This document shows positions 19,140-28,088 of a stretch of DNA of 64,000 nucleotides, one piece after another (the stretch's first letter is position 1; the number at the start of each line of letters is the position of its first letter). Source of the stretch: Planctomycetota bacterium (GTDB taxonomy: Bacteria > Planctomycetota > Planctomycetia > Pirellulales > Pirellulaceae); NCBI GenBank assembly GCA_014381825.1, contig JACNKX010000068.1:1-64000 (forward strand), read 5' to 3'. Made by a program: the position numbers and the translations under genes. Below the pieces are notes generated by a model that was not told where the DNA came from, did no database searches, and saw only the letters and a program-made list of their open reading frames with translations.

Positions 19140-20207
19140 CTAACTCCAGATTTCGTTCAGCCGACGAATCCAATTGCCGTGCATAATAGCTTCTATATCT
19201 GCTTGGCTGTACCCGCGGTCGGCGAGGATCGTCGTCAGACATTGCAGATCAGCAATTGATTCGAGATCCATGGGCGTCTGTTCTGTGCCGTAACCTCCGT
19301 CGAGATCGGAACCGACGCCGACATGTCGAGCGTCGCCCGCCAGTTGGCAAATATGATCAATGTGTAACGCGATTCGTTCGATCTTCAATCCCGTCTCCTG
19401 CGGCGTCGTGGTACCTCGCACCCAATTTGAGTGCATCATCCATGCATCAAACGCCATACCGATCACTGCGTCGCGTTCGATGAGCGCATTCAGTTGCTCA
19501 TCACTGAATTGTCGTTGCGCCGGCACCAAGGCTCGGCAATTGTTGTGGCTGGCCCAAACCGGTCCGTCCCAAAGCTCAAGCGATTCCCAAAACGCTTCAT
19601 CGGTGAGATGAGTTGCATCGAGGACGATCCCCAACTCTCGCATCTGTTTGAGTAAATCGCGACCGAGCGGCGTCAGGCCACCTTCGGCTCCGGTGCCTGG
19701 AGCGTAGCGTCCCTCGCCGTAATGAGCCGGACCGAGGGCTCGCAGACCATACTCGAACGCTCGCTCCAGGTGAGCTGGCGAACAGATCGAATCGGCCCCT
19801 TCCAGACTTAAGATGTATCCTATCGGAGCGTCGGCAGGTGGGTCGTTTAGCCAAAGTTCGACATGTCGGTTCAAGCCTTCTCGATCAACAATTTGAACCA
19901 TCTGCCCGACGCGTTCCATCTCGCGATACCAAACCAACTGACCCTGCGTGATGGACCACGCGATCTCTGGGCTGTGCCAACCCGGCAACGGATTATCAAG
20001 ACTCACATAGCGAGCAATCTGTGTGGCAACGCAGATACCGATATTCCCCCGCCGCATCTCGTCGAACGTCAACACTCCTTTCGCACGGTCAAGTTTGTCG
20101 GTCATACCTTCTTCGCGGTAACGAACTTCGTCGAGCGAACGTGTAAGATCGCGATTCCACTCAACGGCGTTCATCGAGAGGTCTAGGTGGGCGTCAAAGA
20201 GTAACAT
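19140..20207 (-). CDS. Membrane dipeptidase (peptidase family M19)
   Basis: This 355-residue zinc-dependent renal-dipeptidase-like enzyme cleaves dipeptides, often including D-amino-acid ones. Metal-site motifs are clear: DAHLDL at 5-10, ILSLEGAD with the bridging Glu, DATHLTDEAFWE, SHNNCRALVPAQRQFSDEQL and GVGSDLDGG near the end. No signal peptide is present, as the coding begins almost at the first metal motif. It lies upstream of the FAH-family and dehydrogenase genes on the same strand and may share their transcript (spacing 52 bases), though a dipeptidase is not an obvious partner for sugar-acid breakdown. Confidence 0.92.
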   Translation of the reverse strand: MLLFDAHLDLSMNAVEWNRDLTRSLDEVRYREEGMTDKLDRAKGVLTFDEMRRGNIGICVATQIARYVSLDNPLPGWHSPEIAWSITQGQLVWYREMERVGQMVQIVDREGLNRHVELWLNDPPADAPIGYILSLEGADSICSPAHLERAFEYGLRALGPAHYGEGRYAPGTGAEGGLTPLGRDLLKQMRELGIVLDATHLTDEAFWESLELWDGPVWASHNNCRALVPAQRQFSDEQLNALIERDAVIGMAFDAWMMHSNWVRGTTTPQETGLKIERIALHIDHICQLAGDARHVGVGSDLDGGYGTEQTPMDLESIADLQCLTTILADRGYSQADIEAIMHGNWIRRLNEIWS

Positions 20208-20278
20208 GTCGGGCTCCTGGTGGGCGGTCGGCGGGATCGCTATTGTCGGCGTTGATCAGACTGGATCGCAAGTAGGGG

Positions 20279-20341
20279 TCTCACGCGAAGGCACAAAGAT
20301 TTCTTAGGAAGTCCTTTGCGCCTTGGCACCTTTTCGTGAGA
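20279..20341. repeat. Imperfect inverted repeat between divergent genes
   Basis: The left arm TCTCACGCGAAGGCACAAAG (20279-20298) pairs imperfectly with the right arm ending CACCTTTTCGTGAGA (20314-20341). The outer TCTCACG/CGTGAGA and inner CAAAG/CTTTG segments match, while the middle carries an 8-base insertion. The phrase type (GCGAAGG, CTTTGCGCC) resembles dispersed palindromes seen in planctomycete genomes; whether it is multi-copy here cannot be seen. Confidence 0.5.
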
Positions 20342-20349
20342 ATGATCCC

Positions 20350-21165
20350 ATGTCCTCTGATCCACACACACCCGCCCACGACCACAACCGTCGAGCGTGG
20401 GACCAAATGGTCCGCGACAAGCAACGCTTTACCCAACCGGCATCGGACGACAGCTTTTCCGACCCGTTAAAGACCGTCGACGGACTCGGTTGGCTCGGCA
20501 AAAGCATTCGCGGCCAGAAGCTGCTGTGTCTGGGTGCGGGAGGAGGGAAACACGCGCCGCTGTATGCCGCCGCTGGTGCTGAAGTAACCGTCGTCGACAT
20601 CAGTCCGGCTCAATTGGAACTCGATCGCGAAGTCGCCGCCGCACGGGAGCTTTCGCTTCAAACTGTCGAAGCGTCGATCGACTACATGCCGATGTTCGCG
20701 GACGGCGCGTTCGATATAGTCGTTCATCCTGTCAGCAGCTGCTACGTGCCGAAGATCGAGCCGGTTTATCGCGAAGTCGCTCGAATCATGCGAGGCGGCG
20801 GGTTGTACATCAGTCAACATAAGACGCCGACGAGCTTGCAGGCCGATACGCGACCTTCAGCAAGCGGCTACGAACTGATCGAACCCTACTATCGCGATGG
20901 CCCGCTACCGGCGGTCGTCGGCAGCCGACATCGCGAAGAAGGGACACTCGAGTTCTTGCATCGCTGGGAAGAGCTTATCGGGTTAATGTGTCGAGCTGGG
21001 TTTGTGATCGAAGATTTGGTCGAACCACTCCACGCGAAGAAAGACGGGGAAGTCGGCAGTTTCGGGCACCGAAGCCAGTACGTCGCACCGTACGTCCGAC
21101 TCAAGGCTCGGCGCGTTGGTCCACAGATTCCGACTCTGAAGCGCCCGACGATTCTGATGTCGTAG
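20350..21165 (+). CDS. Class I SAM-dependent methyltransferase
   Basis: This 271-residue protein has a Rossmann methyltransferase fold. Motif I is LLCLGAGGGKHAPLYAAAGA (about 56-75), where GxGxG is GAGGG; motif II VTVVDISPAQLELDRE follows, then the FADGAFDIVVHPVSSCYVP segment in place of motif IV, and REVARIMRGGGLYISQHKTP. Target molecule unknown; it resembles UbiE/Methyltransf_11 small-molecule enzymes. The ATG at 20350 is chosen over an upstream TTG because GTGAGAATG lies just before. Its last 65 bases overlap the convergent membrane-protein gene. Confidence 0.85.
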   Translation: MSSDPHTPAHDHNRRAWDQMVRDKQRFTQPASDDSFSDPLKTVDGLGWLGKSIRGQKLLCLGAGGGKHAPLYAAAGAEVTVVDISPAQLELDREVAAARELSLQTVEASIDYMPMFADGAFDIVVHPVSSCYVPKIEPVYREVARIMRGGGLYISQHKTPTSLQADTRPSASGYELIEPYYRDGPLPAVVGSRHREEGTLEFLHRWEELIGLMCRAGFVIEDLVEPLHAKKDGEVGSFGHRSQYVAPYVRLKARRVGPQIPTLKRPTILMS

Positions 21166-21949
21166 TGCTGCTTACGGTCGCTTCACGAACCAGTCGGAAT
21201 CCGCTCGACCTGAGAACGATTGCGGCAGAAAGCAGCGCGAACCCCTGGGTACACGTCATCATCGTAAATTCTAGTGTGCCCTCCGCGGGAGCAAGACCAG
21301 TGACCGCGAGGAGGAAACCAACGCTGGGACAGACAACGGCTGTCGCAATAACGGCGAAGATCACGTGCCGCAGGAACAGCGACAGCAAGAGGACGAGGCA
21401 ACCAGTTGTAGCGAGAAGCGAGAGGAATGCGGCCATCTCCAACAATTCCGAGATCGGAAACTCGGCGAACTTAACGACCGTCAACGCAATTCCAATGGCC
21501 GTCATTAAGGACAAGAGGCCCCAAATCGTAAATTGGTTTGAGCGCGTTCGGTGGCGCGCAAGATACTGGCCATCTGTTGCATGGTTGGAAAGTTTGTATC
21601 CCGCAGATCCAGCGATCATGCACGCGACGAGGGAAACTCCGCAGTAAGTCAACAATAGGCCAAACCACGGCCCAGCTCCGTCCGGTCGACCTACTGCGCT
21701 GTAACTTCCGAGAACGCTCAACGCCCAAACGCTCAGTAGCGAGCTGATAACGCGGACGATAAGATTCTTGAGTCCCCAAACCGTCCACAACGCCACCAAA
21801 GCAATTTGAGCAAGCGTAAGGCCAAGTCCGATCACACCACCCGCCTCAGGCCACTCATTCCGCCGAATTTGCAATTCGCCGATCATTGCGAGATTTATCG
21901 CGACACAAGCAGCAACGAGAAGCCAGACGATTAAGGTCGACGATTTCAT
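21101..21949 (-). CDS. Multi-pass membrane protein of unknown function
   Basis: The 282-residue product shows about seven hydrophobic segments: STLIVWLLVAACVAINLAMI at the start, LGLTLAQIALVALWTVWG, LLSVWALSVLG, FGLLLTYCGVSLVACMIAG, IWGLLSLMTAIGIALTVVKF, MAAFLSLLATTGCLVLLLSL and VIFAVIATAVVCPSVGFLLAV. The phrase FTIWGLLSLMTAIGIAL recalls a short membrane motif that recurs in planctomycete proteins. The tail is Ser/Glu-rich and probably cytoplasmic. No function is recognised. The start is uncertain: an in-frame upstream ATG at 22030 would add 27 residues, and neither start has a convincing ribosome site. Convergent overlap of 65 bases with the methyltransferase gene. Confidence 0.65.
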   Translation of the reverse strand: MKSSTLIVWLLVAACVAINLAMIGELQIRRNEWPEAGGVIGLGLTLAQIALVALWTVWGLKNLIVRVISSLLSVWALSVLGSYSAVGRPDGAGPWFGLLLTYCGVSLVACMIAGSAGYKLSNHATDGQYLARHRTRSNQFTIWGLLSLMTAIGIALTVVKFAEFPISELLEMAAFLSLLATTGCLVLLLSLFLRHVIFAVIATAVVCPSVGFLLAVTGLAPAEGTLEFTMMTCTQGFALLSAAIVLRSSGFRLVREATVSSTTTSESSGASESESVDQRAEP

Positions 21950-22172
21950 GGGAAGTTTGATGAGATAATACTTGCTACCTGTTGTCGCTACGCGCAGAAT
22001 GTTGACGATTCGGACTCGAAGAAGGCGCATTACGTTCGCCAGCTCTTCGGAAGAATCGGTCGAGCGGCTCGGTCCGATCGGAAGCCACGTTGCAATAGAA
22101 CCGAGCCTCCCTCAGAATATACGGCTTCCCTTCATTAATTGGTACGCATCACTTCAGGAACGGAGATGAGAC

Positions 22173-23024
22173 GTGTCGAATAGCGATTCGCTGCAAGACA
22201 TGGTTACCTGCATGGGGCAGCCGGTCGCAGGCAACCCGACGCAATTCATGATCGAACGAGCCTTCGCGGCTGCCGGGCTCGATTGGCGGTATTTAACGCT
22301 TGAAGTCCCTCCCGAGAATCTTGAAGACGCTCTTCGCGGACTCCGGGCAATGGGCTTCAAAGGCGGAAACTTCACGATTCCGCACAAGGTCGCGGTGATT
22401 CAGTACTTGGATGAGCTGAGTGAGGCTGCGGAATTGATGGGAGCTGTGAATTGCATCAACCGCGTCGGAGACAAGCTGATTGGCGAGAACACGGACGGCA
22501 AGGGATTTGTGCAATCACTTCGCGGGATCACATCACCTGAGGGGAAAAGAGTAACAATTCTCGGCGCTGGCGGAGCCGCTCGAGCAATCGCCGTCGAGCT
22601 AGGGCTATCCGGGGTGACGGGTATCACGATCGTGAATCGCTCACCCGAGCGAGGCGAAGAACTCGTAACCTTGCTCAACGAACGAGCGAAAGTGGCTGCG
22701 AAATTCGCTCAATGGGAGGGAGATTACGCAATCGAAGAAGCAACCGACATTGTCATCAATGCAACTTCAATCGGCCTGGGAGACGCCGATGCCCGCGCGC
22801 CGCTCGATTACAACACGCTAACATCAGAGATGGTCGTGGCGGATGTGATCTTCAACCCACCGCAAACAATCTTTCTGACCGAAGCGGGAAAGCGCGGCTG
22901 CAAGACGCTTGATGGCCTGGGAATGCTCGTTAACCAAGGTGTCATCGGCTTTAAAATCTGGACCGGTGTCGATCCCGACGCGACCGTCATGCGAGAGGCC
23001 TTGGAAGAGTACTTGGAGCTTTGA
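22173..23024 (+). CDS. aroE: Shikimate dehydrogenase family protein
   Basis: This 283-residue, GTG-initiated protein would reduce 3-dehydroshikimate to shikimate with NADPH in aromatic amino-acid synthesis. Visible: NFTIPHK with the catalytic Lys, ENTDGKGF with the catalytic Asp, the nucleotide loop ILGAGGAARAIAVEL, IVNRSPERGEEL and NATSIGLGD. The odd point is the N-terminal shikimate loop, usually G-x-P-x-x-H-S-x-S-P, here GQPVAGNPTQ: both substrate-binding Ser and the His are replaced. I recall similar loops in other planctomycete homologues, so it may be a lineage form or use a related substrate such as quinate. No other aro gene is adjacent; argH follows 163 bases later. Confidence 0.88.
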   Translation: MSNSDSLQDMVTCMGQPVAGNPTQFMIERAFAAAGLDWRYLTLEVPPENLEDALRGLRAMGFKGGNFTIPHKVAVIQYLDELSEAAELMGAVNCINRVGDKLIGENTDGKGFVQSLRGITSPEGKRVTILGAGGAARAIAVELGLSGVTGITIVNRSPERGEELVTLLNERAKVAAKFAQWEGDYAIEEATDIVINATSIGLGDADARAPLDYNTLTSEMVVADVIFNPPQTIFLTEAGKRGCKTLDGLGMLVNQGVIGFKIWTGVDPDATVMREALEEYLEL

Positions 23025-23187
23025 ATCACTGAACTCCGCCGATCGGCTCCGGACAACCGGAAGACTGCCTATTTCGTGTGCAACCTGCATAATCAGCTCG
23101 TTGACAATTCGCCGTAAGCCATTTAGCATAAAGAGTTTGGCAGCTCTTTGCGAGAGCTGCGACGCAAGCTAGAACACGAGGCAGCGG

Positions 23188-24573
23188 TTGAGTACTCCGT
23201 CCCGATCGGGCGTCTTCGGCGAAGGTCCGAATCGCCTTGTTGAACAGTTCACCGAAAGCGTCAGCTTCGATCACCGGCTGTACGCGCAGGATGTGGCCGG
23301 ATCGATCGCGCACAGCCAAATGCTCGCCGCCAACAAAATCATCTCCGAAAATGAACAGCAACAGATTGAGCAAGGGCTGCTCGAAATCTGCGCAGAAATT
23401 GAAGATGGCGATTTTGAGCTGCGATCGGACCTTGAAGATATCCACATGCATATCGAGAAGGCTCTGATCGATCGCTTGGGAGATGTTGGCAGAAAGCTGC
23501 ATTCGGGCCGCAGCCGCAACGACCAGGTGGCGACAGACTTCCGATTATGGGTTCGTGACGCAATTGACGGCATCGACGAAAAACTCGTCAATCTTCAACG
23601 AGCCTTCGTCAGCCGCTGCGAACGCGATGCCGATGTAATCCTGCCCGCTTATACACACCTTCAACGAGCCCAACCTGTACTCGCGCCACACTACTGGTTG
23701 GCTTATTGCGAGAAATTCGAGCGCGATCGACAGCGGCTGAGCGATTGTCGACGTCGCGTAAACGTGTCGACTCTTGGAACGGCTGCCGCGGCCGGAACTT
23801 CACTCCCGATCGATCGCGAAGACGTCGCTCGTCGTCTGGGTTTCGAAGGCGTCTCCGCGAATAGTATCGATTCGTCGAGCGACCGGGACTTCGTTCTTGA
23901 AACAGCGTTCGCATTGACGATGATCGCGGAACATCTCAGCACGCTGGCTGAGGAATGGGTCTTGTGGTCAACCGTCGAATTCAACTTTATTACGCTGCCT
24001 CAGGACTTCTGCACAGGCTCGTCGATCATGCCACAGAAGATCAATCCTGACGTGATGGAATTGATACGAGGCAAGACAGCGCGAGTCGTTGGGAACCTCC
24101 ATGCTTTGCTCGTGTTAATCAAGGGTCTGCCGCTCGCGTACAACCGTGATCTCCAAGAGGACAAACCACAACTGTTCGATTCCGTGGACACGGTGGCGGC
24201 GTGCCTTGAGATCGCCGCGCCGATTGTGGAAGGAGCCGAATTGAATCGCGAGGAGGTCGCCTCGGGACTCGAGCGAGGCTACCTGGATGCAACGACGTTC
24301 ATGGAGTACCTGATTCGACGTAACATCCCTCAGCGAACCGCTCATCACCTGGTCGGTGAACTCGTGCGTAAGGCGATCGACCGACGTGTTGCGCTGGCGG
24401 AGCTGCCCTTGAGTGACTATCAGGAAGCACACGGTGATTTGGACGAGAGCGTCTACGAAGTTCTCGGCGCGAGCAAGGCGATTGACGCATTTGTCAGCTA
24501 TGGTTCTACGGCTTCCGCCGAAGTCGCAAAGCAAGTCGAACATTGGAAGGCGAAACTGAGGACGATGGAGTGA
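23188..24573 (+). CDS. argH: Argininosuccinate lyase
   Basis: This 461-residue protein (family about 460) splits argininosuccinate into arginine and fumarate, the last step of arginine synthesis. The fumarase-superfamily signature GSSIMPQKINPDVMELIRGK is intact and supplies the catalytic Ser loop; HSGRSRNDQVATDFRLW, THLQRAQPV and ESVSFDHRLYAQDV are also typical of ArgH. The start is TTG at 23188 by the position of the conserved SRSGVFGEGPNRLV opening; no strong Shine-Dalgarno is seen. It stands in a co-directional run from aroE to hemA. Confidence 0.96.
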   Translation: MSTPSRSGVFGEGPNRLVEQFTESVSFDHRLYAQDVAGSIAHSQMLAANKIISENEQQQIEQGLLEICAEIEDGDFELRSDLEDIHMHIEKALIDRLGDVGRKLHSGRSRNDQVATDFRLWVRDAIDGIDEKLVNLQRAFVSRCERDADVILPAYTHLQRAQPVLAPHYWLAYCEKFERDRQRLSDCRRRVNVSTLGTAAAAGTSLPIDREDVARRLGFEGVSANSIDSSSDRDFVLETAFALTMIAEHLSTLAEEWVLWSTVEFNFITLPQDFCTGSSIMPQKINPDVMELIRGKTARVVGNLHALLVLIKGLPLAYNRDLQEDKPQLFDSVDTVAACLEIAAPIVEGAELNREEVASGLERGYLDATTFMEYLIRRNIPQRTAHHLVGELVRKAIDRRVALAELPLSDYQEAHGDLDESVYEVLGASKAIDAFVSYGSTASAEVAKQVEHWKAKLRTME

Positions 24574-24611
24574 GACTGGTGGAATTGAGATAACTATCTG
24601 TGAGTAACATC

Positions 24612-26918
24612 ATGTTGAGCAAGACAATATCCTTGATTGCGTGTCTGGCAGGCTTCGGTTTGTTGGTGGCGTCGGCACAAGCGCAAGATGTGTTTAGTGG
24701 TGACATCGATCCGTTCGGAGGCGCCGCAGAAGCGTTGCCGCTTGACACGAGCGGCGCTCCAACTGCGAAAAAGGCCCAGCCCGATGATGACGGCGAAGCG
24801 GATCCGGTTATTCTCGCGATCCGCAAGTCGAATCCAAAATCTGCGATCGAGCTCGGGCGGGCAATTCGAAACGTCGTGAATCTCGGCCGACCTGCCGAAG
24901 CCAAGAAGTACATCACTCTACTTCTCGATAGCAGTCCCGATGAAGGCACGCTCGTCGAGCTGCATCGCGAACTCGGATCGGCGATCTTTATGCGGATGTC
25001 GCGTGATAGCCGCTTTGCTCCCGAAGGCTCCGCGTTAGGCAAGGCGGTACTCGACGCTTCGTTCACTGCGGCACACGACCCAACGCGTCTTGCGGGCCTG
25101 ATCGCCAAACTAAGCGATGACGACGTCGCTGTTCGACATTCTGCGCTGGTTGACCTTCGTGCTGGTGGAACGGATTCGGTGCTTGCCTTGATTGGTGCCT
25201 TGGCGGACAGCAGTCGGGCGAATGAGCACGCAGTAGTTCGCGCGACTCTCGTCAACCTGAAAGAGCTATCCGTCGGACCGCTCGTTGGCGCTTTGGAGAC
25301 GCGTGACGAAGACTTACTGCCGCAGATCATCGTTGTACTGAGCCGACTCAAGGCCTCGCAGGTGACTCCACATTTATTGCGTCCCTACTTCGCGAGCGAG
25401 CCCGATGCTCTGGTACGACGGGCCGCCGAGTATGGCTTGACGAAACTTCTCGGAGAACTCCCATTGCTGGCTCAGGCGGAGCAGTACCTCGCCCGCGAAA
25501 CGCAAGCGTATCTCGACGGCAAGTTACTCGGGCGTCTCGACTACGAGGATATGATAACGTTCTGGAGTTGGGACACGACGAAGAACTCACCGGTGGAACG
25601 CCGCTTTCCTGGGAAAACCGCCTCGCTAATGATGGCGGCCCGCTTGGCTGGCGACTTGTATGCGATCTCTCCGAATAATTTGAATCACAAGCGGCTATAT
25701 CTGACTGCATTGCTGGAGTCATCAAAGCGAGCCAACGGTCTCGATCAACAGCTTCCAACGGGAGACGCCACGGCTCATGCGATCTCAGCCTCGTTAGGCG
25801 TCGAAGCGATAGCCGATGTCCTAGAGTACACGCTGCAACAAAAGCAAACGGCGGCTACGATCGGAGCGCTCGAAGTGCTGGCTGAGATCGGCGACGCGAA
25901 GTTGCTGCAAAGCGTCAACGGTCGACCGAGTCCACTTGCCTCGTGCCTGAGACACACCGACCGGCGAGTTCGCTTCGCTGCTGTCGAAGCGATTATGAAG
26001 ATGAATCCCGTCGAACCTTTTGCCGGTTCGAGCTATTTGTCTGAAGCCCTTGGATACTTCTCAAGCACTGTGGGTTCTCGTCGAGTGTTGGTTGCACACC
26101 CTCGAACCGATCAATCGCAAACGCTTGTCGGCATGTTGAATGAGATCGGCTTCGAAGCGGATACCGCTCAGACGGGACGTCAGGCATTACGGCTCTCCGT
26201 CCAGTACCCTGATTACGAATTCCTTTTGATCAGCGACGCCGTTGATCACCCGGCAGCCGGCGAGTTGATCCAGCAACTGAGGCGAGATCCGCGCACCGCA
26301 ATCGCACCAATCGGACTGATGGCACGCGACGAACGCTTTGAACAGATGGAGCGATTTACCGAAAGTGATCCACTCGCCGAAACATTCCCGCGACCACACG
26401 ACGTCGCGGGAGTATCGCTGGCCGCCCGCCGGCTGCTCACACGTGGCGGTGACGATATCGTTGGGTTTGACGAGCGAATGCATCACGCGGCAACTGCACT
26501 GGATCATTTAGCCCGGCTCGCTGAACAAAGCAAAGACTACAACTTCTACGATTTACTACGAACGGAACGGGCAGTCGAACAAGCGGTTAATACGCCTCAG
26601 CTTACCGATCAAGCCGCTCGTGTCCTCGGCCTCTTTGGCACTCCTTCAGCACAGCGTTTGTTAGTCTCCCTGGCAAGCCAGAACGCGAGAAGTTTAAGTG
26701 ATCGACAAGCCGCCGCTTCGGCTTTTGATACGGCGATCTCACGTCGAGGATTGCTCCTTGCGCGAAACGATATTCTGATACAGTACGATCGCTATAACCA
26801 AAGCAAGATCCTCGATGGCGAGACACAGGCGGTACTCGGTTCGCTACTCGATTCAATCGAGCTACCCACGCGCCTATCATCCGACCAAGGAGAGGAGAGC
26901 GCTGCCGAAGCTGAATAG
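24612..26918 (+). CDS. Exported HEAT-repeat protein with an embedded receiver-like domain
   Basis: This 768-residue protein begins with the signal peptide MLSKTISLIACLAGFGLLVA, cut near AQAQD. Residues about 60-340 are HEAT-like helical repeats (LSDDDVAVRHSALVDLRAGG; GALADSSRANEHAVVRATLV), with more around 400-480. About 490-600 reads like a CheY-type receiver (RRVLVAHPRTDQSQTLVGML, YEFLLISDAVDHPAAGEL) but lacks the paired N-terminal acids and the conserved Lys, so phosphorylation is doubtful. Further helical repeats follow. A receiver fold on an exported protein is unusual. A sigma-54 activator gene lies 45 bases downstream and may be co-transcribed. GTG at 24600 is an alternative start. Function unknown. 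Confidence 0.75.
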   Translation: MLSKTISLIACLAGFGLLVASAQAQDVFSGDIDPFGGAAEALPLDTSGAPTAKKAQPDDDGEADPVILAIRKSNPKSAIELGRAIRNVVNLGRPAEAKKYITLLLDSSPDEGTLVELHRELGSAIFMRMSRDSRFAPEGSALGKAVLDASFTAAHDPTRLAGLIAKLSDDDVAVRHSALVDLRAGGTDSVLALIGALADSSRANEHAVVRATLVNLKELSVGPLVGALETRDEDLLPQIIVVLSRLKASQVTPHLLRPYFASEPDALVRRAAEYGLTKLLGELPLLAQAEQYLARETQAYLDGKLLGRLDYEDMITFWSWDTTKNSPVERRFPGKTASLMMAARLAGDLYAISPNNLNHKRLYLTALLESSKRANGLDQQLPTGDATAHAISASLGVEAIADVLEYTLQQKQTAATIGALEVLAEIGDAKLLQSVNGRPSPLASCLRHTDRRVRFAAVEAIMKMNPVEPFAGSSYLSEALGYFSSTVGSRRVLVAHPRTDQSQTLVGMLNEIGFEADTAQTGRQALRLSVQYPDYEFLLISDAVDHPAAGELIQQLRRDPRTAIAPIGLMARDERFEQMERFTESDPLAETFPRPHDVAGVSLAARRLLTRGGDDIVGFDERMHHAATALDHLARLAEQSKDYNFYDLLRTERAVEQAVNTPQLTDQAARVLGLFGTPSAQRLLVSLASQNARSLSDRQAAASAFDTAISRRGLLLARNDILIQYDRYNQSKILDGETQAVLGSLLDSIELPTRLSSDQGEESAAEAE

Positions 26919-26963
26919 CACCGACACTGCGGTCTTTCGGCAACGTGTATCCTTCGACTTTCG

Positions 26964-28019
26964 ATGTCCGCCGCTAACTTAAACCACCCGTCCGACAGTG
27001 GCCCTCCGATCCCGGGAATCATCGGGTCGAGCCCCGCGATGCAAGATGTGTATCGCCTGACGCGCCGCGTCGCGCGAAGCAACGCATCCGTGTTGCTCTT
27101 AGGGGAGACCGGTACTGGCAAAGAGATGATCGCGACGGCGATTCATCGCTTGAGCGATCGCGGGTCGGGGCCATTCGTGAAGGTCAACTGCGGAGCGCTC
27201 AGCGAAAGTTTGCTGGAAAGCGAGCTGTTTGGACATGTCCGCGGATCGTTTACGGGCGCTATAAACAATCGAACCGGAAGGTTCGAGGCGGCCCACACCG
27301 GAACGATTTTTCTGGATGAAATCAACTCGACGACGTTACACCTACAAATAAAACTGCTGCGAGTACTTCAAGAACGCGAGTTCGAACGTGTTGGCGATAC
27401 GGAAACCGTACATGTCGACACTCGCGTCATTGCAGCCAGTAACCGCGATCTGTTAAACGAGGTCGAAGAAGAACGATTTCGTGAGGATCTCTACTGGCGG
27501 CTCAATGTCGTGCCGATAGATATTCCGCCATTGCGAGATCGTCGCGAAGACGTCCCAGAACTCGTGGCCTATTTTTTGAATTTCTATAGTGATGTAAACG
27601 AGCGTTTCGTCGCGCATATCCAACCTGCAGCAATGGAGGCGTTGCAAGAACACCATTGGCCCGGCAATGTTCGCGAATTGCAAAACTACGTCGAGCGGGC
27701 GGTCGTCATGGCCGAGACAGACGAATTGACTCTCGACCTCCTACCCCACTCGGTCACCGGCTCCGAACGCCTAACGGGCAGTCGAGTCCGCGGGGCCGAC
27801 CACGAGACGCTTACCTACGAAGTCGTGCAACAAGGACTCGCCGCCGCGGGGCCTGCGGAAGACAGCTTGCATACGAAGATCGTAAGTCGCGTCGAACGTG
27901 AATTGATCGCGCAGGTGATGCTTGAGTGCGGCAACGTGCAAACCAAAGCCGCGGCGAAGCTCGGCATTAATCGAAATACACTGCACAAAAAGCTGAAAGA
28001 ATACGATTTGGAATCGTAG
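26964..28019 (+). CDS. Sigma-54-dependent transcriptional activator without sensory domain
   Basis: This 351-residue AAA+ enhancer-binding protein remodels sigma-54 RNA polymerase. Motifs: Walker A GETGTGKE (47-54), sigma-54 contact loop GSFTGA (94-99, a variant of GAFTGA), Walker B GTIFLDEI (113-120), DTRVIAASNRDL sensor I, FREDLYWRLNVVPIDIPPLR and WPGNVRELQNYVERA sensor II, then a Fis-type helix-turn-helix at about 322-348 (NVQTKAAAKLGINRNTLHKK). The AAA+ domain starts at about residue 17, so there is no receiver, GAF or PAS input domain; control must come from partner proteins or from expression. The upstream neighbour is the exported receiver-like protein. Confidence 0.93.
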   Translation: MSAANLNHPSDSGPPIPGIIGSSPAMQDVYRLTRRVARSNASVLLLGETGTGKEMIATAIHRLSDRGSGPFVKVNCGALSESLLESELFGHVRGSFTGAINNRTGRFEAAHTGTIFLDEINSTTLHLQIKLLRVLQEREFERVGDTETVHVDTRVIAASNRDLLNEVEEERFREDLYWRLNVVPIDIPPLRDRREDVPELVAYFLNFYSDVNERFVAHIQPAAMEALQEHHWPGNVRELQNYVERAVVMAETDELTLDLLPHSVTGSERLTGSRVRGADHETLTYEVVQQGLAAAGPAEDSLHTKIVSRVERELIAQVMLECGNVQTKAAAKLGINRNTLHKKLKEYDLES

Positions 28020-28088
28020 CGTCTGCCAAAGTCAGGTATCGGCGCAAGACGCATCACAACCGTAACGAAGTGTGTCGGAAGTTACCGT

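Noticed and set aside
23026-23502. 158-codon minus-strand frame opposite argH
   Set aside because: It overlaps the conserved argH coding sequence and shows no independent signal.
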